From Tomocerus qinae (taxonomy: Eukaryota > Arthropoda > Collembola > Entomobryomorpha > Tomoceridae), in contig CM034548.1 in the NCBI GenBank assembly GCA_020055645.1, positions 35,514,201 to 35,578,200 of the forward strand: 64,000 bases of DNA. The letters are read 5' to 3'. The notes under the pieces are model-generated. The model was not told where the DNA came from, made no database searches, and worked only from the letters and a program-made list of their open reading frames with translations. Below are positions 58,210-64,000 of this stretch, one piece after another. The translations under genes were made by a program, and so were the position numbers. Position 1 is the stretch's first letter; each line of letters starts with the position of its first letter.

Positions 58210-61200
58210 TTAAATTCTATAGTTGACTCGAGGAATCTTTTGTAAGCGAGTCGATCGACGCTGAACCGATGTCGAGGCATTGTTCTTCGTCGATGTAGGT
58301 AATTTAGGTGATGTGTCAATATTAGGTGGTAAAGGAGGTGGTATGTTCGGAGTGCTTGAGCTGGCAATAGCTTGATCTGGTTGAGAGCCTGCATCTGCAA
58401 CATTATCAGAAACACCATAATTAGAATTGCCCCTTAATTCATGTAATGATGGGGTATAGGATGTATTTGACTCATCTGTTGGTGTTGGTGATCGTGACAG
58501 CCGCTCCGATGGCAGAGGCGAAAAAAATCCTAGTTGCTCCGGATTCCTTGGATGGTATTGGCGCAGAAACTGTATATGGAGGTGACGACGGATAGTGCCA
58601 TCCTCCAATTCAACGTCATAGGAGAGTCCATTTGACGACTTTGCCGAAATCCTCCCGACCCGACTGTCATACAGAGGTGCCAAGCCTGCAACGACGCCTT
58701 TTTCCTTAGAGGAGAGAGTGACATCCTTCATAACCACGTAGTCTCCGATCTCAAAAGAGTCGTCTCTATGCTGCGCATCATAATGCCGCTTTTGTCGCTC
58801 TTTAGCCACCTGTAAATTCTTAGAAACAAGATGACACAAATTAGTATAGGCCAAATTACGGTCAAAAATATATTCGCTATTTGGTGAGTCCGTTTGGAGA
58901 GACTCAGCTGTTACATCATCATACATCGCAATGTCAAAAGGCAATTTTGGTTCGCGATTATACATAAGCTGGAAAGGTGAAACCCCTGTGGAGTCGTGAA
59001 TTGCTGTGTTTATGGCCAGCTTAAATAGTTGGATATGAATGCTCCATTTATTGTGGCCGCAATCCTCCACATATGCTTTAATCATTGGTTTTAAAGTACG
59101 ATTTACTCGTTCAGCCAAATTGGATTGAGGGGTGTATACCGAAGTAAATATGTGATTTATGTGCCACTCTTTGCACATAAAATCCAGCAAATTAGAGCGC
59201 ATATTAGATGCGTTATCGGATACCAAGACCTTTGGCATGCCAAATCTGCAAAATATCTCATTTTCAAGGATTTTTGCTAGGCATTGCGATGATGCGACTC
59301 TCACTGGGAAAAGTTCCACCCACTTGGTGAAAGAGTCGACGACTACTAAAATATAGCGAAATCTACCTGGCGAAGATGGAACATATGGTCCCATCAAATC
59401 GATATACAGAGTATGCCAGGGTGGAGTTATAGGAGAAGCTACCATGAGACCTGGAGGCTTCTTGTTGTCATATTTGACACGTTGACATTTGTCACAAGTT
59501 CTAATGTAGTTTTCAACGAAGGTTTTCATGCCTTTGAAATACACTCTCGTTTTCAATTTATGCAACGTCTTTTCGACGCCAAGGTGACCAGAATGTGGAG
59601 TGTCATGAAATTGGCTAACAATTTCCTCCCGCAAAGATAATGGTATAACAGGTAAGGGAGTATGCTCGCTTTTTCTGTAGAGAATACCCTGAATGACAGA
59701 AAAATTTTCTGGGGTATCTCCTACCATGATTTGAATTTCTGGGTCGCCCTTTTGAGCTTGAAGAATTTTCTTTTTGCTCAAAGTGCATGTTAAAACTACA
59801 TTACATCTGTGAGTCGGAGGAAACATAATATCTTTATCCTCGTCTAAAAATGACGCGTCAGGAAAGGAATTTCTGAACAGATAATCAGCAACTGTGTTAT
59901 CCTTCCCTTTGATGTATTGAATATGTGGGCTCCATTCTTGTAACATTATGGCCCACCTCATCAGCCGATGTGAAGTATTCCTCATGCGATCTAGCCAAAC
60001 TAATGCTTTGTGGTCAGTCTGAAGTATGAATTCTTGACCATCTATGTACTCACGGAATTTCTCCAGTGCGTATATGACAGCATAAAGTTCTTTCTCGCTA
60101 CTCGAGTAGTTTTGCTGAGCAGTTTCCATTGATTTGCTTGCGAAACTAATGACTCGTTCATGTCCTGACTCATCTTCCTGAGCTAAAACGGCCCCAAAAC
60201 CAGTGCCACTGCCATCACAGCGTACAACGAAAGGTTTAGTGAAATCAGGATATGCAAGAACTAGATCTGAAGCCATGGCTGACTTAAGTTGATTAAATGC
60301 TGACTCTTCTGTCTCCGACCAAGTGAATTTTTTCTTGGTGGAGCACAGAGCATATAACGGTTTACAGACACCTGCCATGTTCTCTACAAAATTGCGGTAA
60401 AAACCGACCATGCCAAGAAATTTGCGTAAGGCTCTACGTGAACCTGGAGATGGTAAATTAAGGATGGATGCTACCTTTTCCGGATTTTTCTCAATGCCTT
60501 TTTCAGAAACAATATGCCCCAAGTATTTGACTCGAGTCTTTCCAAATGTGCATTTCGAAGGGTTAATAGTAATGCCAGCCTCCTGAAGACGCGACAAAAC
60601 CTCCTCTATGTGTTTTAGATGATCTGAATAAGTTTTTGAATATATCAAAATATCATCTTGATAAACCAAAACAAAGTCTTCTAAACCTGACAAAACTTCA
60701 TTCATGAGACGCTGGTAGGTGGCGCTAGCATTTCTCAAACCGAAAGGCATGACGGTGAACTCAAATAAGCCTCTTTCCGTCATAAATGCAGTATATTTGC
60801 GACTACCTTTGTCTAATAGTACTTGCCAATAGCCTTTTTCACAATCAATAACTGACAGGTATTTTGCCATGTACAGTTTCTGTAGCAGACTATAGATTAG
60901 AGGAATAGGAAAAGTTTCATGCTTAGTATATTTGTTGATATACCTAAAATCCACAATAAATCTCCATTCGCCATTTGGTTTTTCTCGAGGAACAGGAGAT
61001 GCATAATCAGATGTACTAGGCTCAATCACCCCCATTTCTAACATTTTATCTACTTCACTATTTATGGCAGCATGTTTCTTAGGAGAAGTCGGATATGGAC
61101 GTTGACGTTTTGGCTTTTCTTCTGTAAGAACAATTTTATGTGTAGTGACATTAGTCCTACCTAATGGTGCGTCCACCACAGACGGAAACTTTTCAAGTAA

Positions 61201-61689
61201 TTTCCTTATTTCGTCTTTCTCATAATCTTTAAGAGTTTGGAGAGTGCGAATAGGAAAATTACTTGACTTGTCAATTACCAAATCAAATTGCTCAAGATGC
61301 CATGTAGGGGAGAAGCCCCACCTTAATTTAGCCATATCTAAGATAATACCACATTTATGCAAAAAGTCACTACCCAAAATGAAGTCGGTAGATGAATCAA
61401 CGACACAAAACTTTCTGCGGTATATTCTATTTCCTAATCGAAAACGTATAGCTATAGAACCTTTAGGTTCAATTTCAGATCCATCAAGCATAACTATAGG
61501 ACCTTCTAGCCATGGAAGTAATTTTTGGTTGGAAGATATGAGTCTAGGAGAAACAACTGAAAATGTTGATCCCGTATCCACTAAAGCATCATAAGTGTTT
61601 TGCTTTACATGGATAGGAATAATAGGAACTAATCGGTCGGGATTTCTTTGGATGGATGGATGAGTGACGACAATCCCATGGACCGTCAC
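58210..61689 (-). CDS. pol: Gypsy pol polyprotein (protease-RT-RNase H-integrase)
   Basis: The frame gives 1159 residues when counted from a GTG at 61689; translation probably enters by -1 frameshifting from gag. Aspartic protease: ALVDTGSTFSVVS, catalytic Asp at about 38. Reverse transcriptase: LSVIDCEKGYWQ (Asp 282) and LVYQDDILIY (Asp 345, 346). RNase H: RCDGSGTGFGAV (Asp 492), Glu near 532-534, and LQTDHKALV (Asp 559). Integrase: zinc motif HDTPHSGHLG...CDKC (His 695, His 702, Cys 732, Cys 735), then the DDE triad at IDLMGP (Asp 764), VSDNASN (Asp 825) and NLAERVNRTLK (Glu 860). A tail with an SH3-like segment (GDYVVMKD...) and a Ser/Pro-rich end follows. No stop or missing catalytic residue is visible, so the enzyme set appears intact. 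RNase H ends VADYLFRN where VADALSR is usual, still keeping the Asp. Confidence 0.95.
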   Translation of the reverse strand: MTVHGIVVTHPSIQRNPDRLVPIIPIHVKQNTYDALVDTGSTFSVVSPRLISSNQKLLPWLEGPIVMLDGSEIEPKGSIAIRFRLGNRIYRRKFCVVDSSTDFILGSDFLHKCGIILDMAKLRWGFSPTWHLEQFDLVIDKSSNFPIRTLQTLKDYEKDEIRKLLEKFPSVVDAPLGRTNVTTHKIVLTEEKPKRQRPYPTSPKKHAAINSEVDKMLEMGVIEPSTSDYASPVPREKPNGEWRFIVDFRYINKYTKHETFPIPLIYSLLQKLYMAKYLSVIDCEKGYWQVLLDKGSRKYTAFMTERGLFEFTVMPFGLRNASATYQRLMNEVLSGLEDFVLVYQDDILIYSKTYSDHLKHIEEVLSRLQEAGITINPSKCTFGKTRVKYLGHIVSEKGIEKNPEKVASILNLPSPGSRRALRKFLGMVGFYRNFVENMAGVCKPLYALCSTKKKFTWSETEESAFNQLKSAMASDLVLAYPDFTKPFVVRCDGSGTGFGAVLAQEDESGHERVISFASKSMETAQQNYSSSEKELYAVIYALEKFREYIDGQEFILQTDHKALVWLDRMRNTSHRLMRWAIMLQEWSPHIQYIKGKDNTVADYLFRNSFPDASFLDEDKDIMFPPTHRCNVVLTCTLSKKKILQAQKGDPEIQIMVGDTPENFSVIQGILYRKSEHTPLPVIPLSLREEIVSQFHDTPHSGHLGVEKTLHKLKTRVYFKGMKTFVENYIRTCDKCQRVKYDNKKPPGLMVASPITPPWHTLYIDLMGPYVPSSPGRFRYILVVVDSFTKWVELFPVRVASSQCLAKILENEIFCRFGMPKVLVSDNASNMRSNLLDFMCKEWHINHIFTSVYTPQSNLAERVNRTLKPMIKAYVEDCGHNKWSIHIQLFKLAINTAIHDSTGVSPFQLMYNREPKLPFDIAMYDDVTAESLQTDSPNSEYIFDRNLAYTNLCHLVSKNLQVAKERQKRHYDAQHRDDSFEIGDYVVMKDVTLSSKEKGVVAGLAPLYDSRVGRISAKSSNGLSYDVELEDGTIRRHLHIQFLRQYHPRNPEQLGFFSPLPSERLSRSPTPTDESNTSYTPSLHELRGNSNYGVSDNVADAGSQPDQAIASSSTPNIPPPLPPNIDTSPKLPTSTKNNASTSVQRRSTRLQKIPRVNYRI

Positions 61690-63815
61690 TCGTCCTTCCC
61701 GTTTTCCGATTCAGCAGTTTTATCTGCATTTGCCTTTGAATTGGCAGCAGATTTAGTCGTTGCTGTTTTGGTATAATGCGGTTTAGTGGTGGTAGACTGA
61801 TTAGCATTGTCACCATCATCTTTCTTATTTTTGTTAAAGAACCGCTTTGGTTTGGAATTGTCAGTATTAGACTGACTAGACGATGAAGCATTAGCATTGG
61901 CAGATGTCCCTGACCGAGACTTAGACTCATTAGCAGGATATTTATCAGTTTCTGCGGCGGCAGACTTCTGATACGAGGATTGGTAATTTTCTTTCGCCTG
62001 GCCGTTGCCATTACCTTTGCCGTTGCTATTCGACTTATTTTTCCATTTATTTTTACTGTCAGTAGATGCATTGGATGAGACTGGCTTCTCAATTTTGTTA
62101 GCATAATGAATTAGGTCATATAAGGATAAAGCAGTACATCCTAATAAATGTGCCTTTAATTCTGGTAAAGCTCGCTCTGCAATGAATGAAATGACATTGC
62201 TTTGAATAATAGGCTGACCTATATGCACCTTTTGATATTGAAGGTCTAACTCCAATGCAAATTTCTCAAAACTCTCGTTAGGCTGTTGTCTACGAGAGAA
62301 AAGTTTTTCTATAGCTGTGTTATGGTCAGATAGAGAACCATACATAGCCTTGAAATGTGACACGAATTCATCCCATGTATGCACTAGCAGTTTAGTGCGT
62401 TTCCACCATACCTTCTGATCTTCCTTATCAAAAACCGGAGTCAGATAAAGCAATCGGTCAGCATCAGGTATACGCTTTTGCTTTAAGTACATTTCCAACT
62501 CAAGAAGGAAATTATCAGCCGTATCCAATTTAGTGTCAAACTTGGGTATAGGAATAGCTGGAGTACCTGCGTATACTGTGACATTAGGTTGCTGTATAGG
62601 TATTTGCGGTGGTAATGTGTGCGGATGTATAGAATGTGCTATTGGAGAATGAGCACGAGAAATAGTGTCAGCAGACGGCAGATTATAATTATTTGCTTTT
62701 GTGTGCATGTCTGCCTGTGGTGAATGAGAACGAGAATGCATATTATTAGTTGGTGAGGGAAATGATGATGTGGCAGAAGACGGAGACGAGGCTCTTATCT
62801 GCTCAACGCTGATTGGTGCGCCGTTGAAGACGATATTATCAAGTTGACCTTCTTTCCCATGCTGCTCAGAGAAATGTGCAGGCGGAAAGAAAGATGTATG
62901 ATTCCCTGTATCAGAAAAGCCAGAGACCTGTGGAATGTGGGCATTGTGAGACATTTTGCGAAGATGAGCTATTTCCAGTGCAAGTTTTTGCACAAAATTG
63001 GAATTCTCAGAAATGTGATTTTCTAATTGCTCAATACGCTGTTCTAGCCCTTCCGTGTAGGTACGATGCATGACTAATTTTTTGTCAAAAGTACTAGCAT
63101 ATGAAATTAATTTTTCATCTAGCTTTGCTATCTTTTCCTTGTGGAGAGAGAATCTTTCAACTGTATATTCTGCTATAGGTACTAATGTACCATCAGACAT
63201 ACGGATATGTGAATCACCAAAATGCGTTTTATCAATTTCCTCAATTTTGTCGGTTAATTCAGTAGAATTATTTATGCATAATGACTTGATTTCCTTTCGA
63301 AAATCAGAAAAAGACTCTGACATAGTTTGCCTGAATTGTTCTAAAGTTCTATTCTGCTCCTGCAGTGCCGAAGTACACTGTTTTATGTGAGATGTCAATT
63401 TTCCATCAAGTTTGCTATCTTTGTCCTCAAAAAATCGGACTCTAGGTGATCTGGGGCTAGGCGAAGAAACTGGAATTGTTTCCGGTATGTCAGCTGTTTC
63501 AGACAATGAAGGATATCTAAAATGATTTCGTTCAACTTCTGCCAGCCTAACCTTCAAAATATGCTGAATTTCGGAATCCTTCATGGTAGGAAATTCAGAT
63601 TGAATTTTAGCCATTAACCTAGACTTTGCCAATTCCCTTTTCCTTATTTCATTGGATGAACCGTAAAGAAACCGATGAATTAGGGAATAAATACTGTATA
63701 ATATGATACACAATAGTACAGGCAGAATAAGATAGGAAGCATTGGGAAAAAATTTGTCACAATAGGTGACCATGTAATTCATTATATATGTAATAAAATT
63801 CTTTGGATCTCCCAT
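61686..63815 (-). CDS. gag: Gypsy gag with N-terminal membrane segment
   Basis: Frame of 709 residues. It starts MGDPKN (Gly at position 2, a possible but unproven acylation site) and has one strong hydrophobic segment at about 26-50 (LILPVLLCIILYSIYSLIHR). Charged, coil-forming sequence follows at about 55-290 and a Ser/Pro/His-rich linker at 300-415. A retrotransposon-type capsid region lies at about 418-578 (FLLELEMYL, WWKRTKLLVHTWDEFVSHF, SFEKFALELDLQYQKV). The C-terminus (580-709) is rich in Lys, Asn and Ser with no CCHC zinc knuckle, so RNA binding presumably rests on basic residues. The stop at 61688-61686 overlaps pol, which lies in the -1 frame. A membrane segment in gag is unusual for Ty3/Gypsy elements. 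Confidence 0.88.
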   Translation of the reverse strand: MGDPKNFITYIMNYMVTYCDKFFPNASYLILPVLLCIILYSIYSLIHRFLYGSSNEIRKRELAKSRLMAKIQSEFPTMKDSEIQHILKVRLAEVERNHFRYPSLSETADIPETIPVSSPSPRSPRVRFFEDKDSKLDGKLTSHIKQCTSALQEQNRTLEQFRQTMSESFSDFRKEIKSLCINNSTELTDKIEEIDKTHFGDSHIRMSDGTLVPIAEYTVERFSLHKEKIAKLDEKLISYASTFDKKLVMHRTYTEGLEQRIEQLENHISENSNFVQKLALEIAHLRKMSHNAHIPQVSGFSDTGNHTSFFPPAHFSEQHGKEGQLDNIVFNGAPISVEQIRASSPSSATSSFPSPTNNMHSRSHSPQADMHTKANNYNLPSADTISRAHSPIAHSIHPHTLPPQIPIQQPNVTVYAGTPAIPIPKFDTKLDTADNFLLELEMYLKQKRIPDADRLLYLTPVFDKEDQKVWWKRTKLLVHTWDEFVSHFKAMYGSLSDHNTAIEKLFSRRQQPNESFEKFALELDLQYQKVHIGQPIIQSNVISFIAERALPELKAHLLGCTALSLYDLIHYANKIEKPVSSNASTDSKNKWKNKSNSNGKGNGNGQAKENYQSSYQKSAAAETDKYPANESKSRSGTSANANASSSSQSNTDNSKPKRFFNKNKKDDGDNANQSTTTKPHYTKTATTKSAANSKANADKTAESENGKDE

Positions 63816-63960
63816 AATGATAATATTGAATCAAAAAGCAGTGTTAAGTTCAAATAAGTTACAAAGATATTTACCACAGTTGCCAAAATGAAAAATGTAT
63901 CAATTATATTTGAAAATAAAATTCGCAAAGCTCCAAAAAAACGAAACTTTAGTCATAAAC
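63816..63960 (-). other. Gypsy 5' leader
   Basis: Untranslated stretch between the primer-binding site and the gag ATG at 63815. A+T-rich, no feature recognised; packaging signals would be expected here. Confidence 0.5.
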
Positions 63961-63972
63961 ACACGGTCGCCA
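63961..63972 (-). other. tRNA primer-binding site
   Basis: Directly inside the 5' LTR the minus strand reads TGGCGACCGTGT. TGG pairs with a tRNA 3' CCA end, and the sequence resembles the tRNA-Arg sites I recall from the 412/mdg1 group of insect Gypsy elements. Confidence 0.8.
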
Positions 63973-64000
63973 TATCACACGTAAATATGATAGCTATTAT
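63973..64000 (-). repeat. 5' LTR of the Gypsy element, first 28 bases only
   Basis: Plus-strand tatcacacgtaaatatgat matches the outer end of the LTR at 56839, followed by agctattat against ggctattgt. The rest of the LTR is outside the window. Confidence 0.85.

Larger units (their letters stand above)
56839..64000 (-). mobile_element. Ty3/Gypsy LTR retrotransposon, 5' LTR cut by window edge
   Basis: In minus-strand order: 5' LTR (right edge onward to 63973), primer-binding site 63972-63961, gag 63815-61686, pol 61689-58210, polypurine tract 57500-57490 and 3' LTR 57488-56839. The pol domain order protease, reverse transcriptase, RNase H, integrase is that of Ty3/Gypsy. No envelope-like frame follows pol on the sense strand. 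Both main frames are uninterrupted, so insertion is likely recent. The 28 comparable LTR bases differ at two positions. Confidence 0.93.

Noticed and set aside
61589..62104. 171-residue minus-strand frame overlapping gag and pol
   Set aside because: It is in the third frame relative to gag and pol, rich in Leu/Ile/Met/Arg as expected of a shadow of the Lys/Asn/Ser-rich gag tail.
1..64000. CRISPR arrays, operons, Shine-Dalgarno sites, bacterial promoters
   Set aside because: Exon-intron structure and gene content show a eukaryotic nuclear genome; tandem repeats present have no regular unique spacers.

Overview
The window is animal nuclear DNA: A+T-rich, with genes split into short exons by GT-AG introns, AATAAA polyadenylation signals, metazoan gene families (ANKS1 scaffold, SMC6-like ATPase, Tudor protein, NHL repeats), many small inverted-repeat transposons and a Ty3/Gypsy LTR retrotransposon. 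Many introns are about 70-270 bp and there is no vertebrate-type repeat, so an invertebrate is most likely. The phylum cannot be fixed from the sequence.

Layout. (1) 1-7074, plus strand: the 3' part of an ANKS1 (Odin/AIDA-1) homologue, from the end of the ankyrin repeats through two SAM domains and a PTB domain to the stop. Its second intron holds a 1.39-kb near-palindromic foldback element. (2) About 7.3-36.9 kb: mostly gene-poor A+T-rich DNA. The best coding island is a minus-strand exon at 28261-28483 with a signal peptide and a cysteine-rich domain. (3) 36.9-45.1 kb: tandem repeats, MITEs and a minus-strand eight-exon gene (38627-41578) for a 411-residue SMC6-like protein. It keeps the N-terminal Walker A head, a very short coil and the C-terminal head, but has no hinge. 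Three hAT-type non-autonomous elements lie in or next to it, each with a flanking 8-bp target duplication (two perfect, one with a single mismatch), and one has its empty site preserved in a tandem duplicate. (4) 45.7-49.6 kb, plus strand: decayed coding remnants, an NHL-repeat pseudogene and the 3' half of a second, disrupted copy of the SMC6-like gene. (5) 50.1-53.4 kb, minus strand: a Tudor-domain gene (nine exons seen, 5' end unresolved). (6) 54.1-56.8 kb: two inverted-repeat elements, a GC-rich minisatellite and a 146-bp tandem array. (7) 56839-64000, minus strand: a Ty3/Gypsy element inserted into that array, with full-length gag and pol frames. Its 5' LTR runs off the right edge.

How it fits together. 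ANKS1 is an independent signalling-scaffold gene. In the 38-54 kb block, the intact SMC6-like gene and its decayed inverted relative share exon sizes and the same changes at the Walker B site, so they are a small locally duplicated family. Tudor proteins usually act in germline small-RNA silencing and SMC6 in chromosome maintenance, but nothing in the sequence shows these neighbours work together. The most novel item is the hinge-less SMC6-like family.
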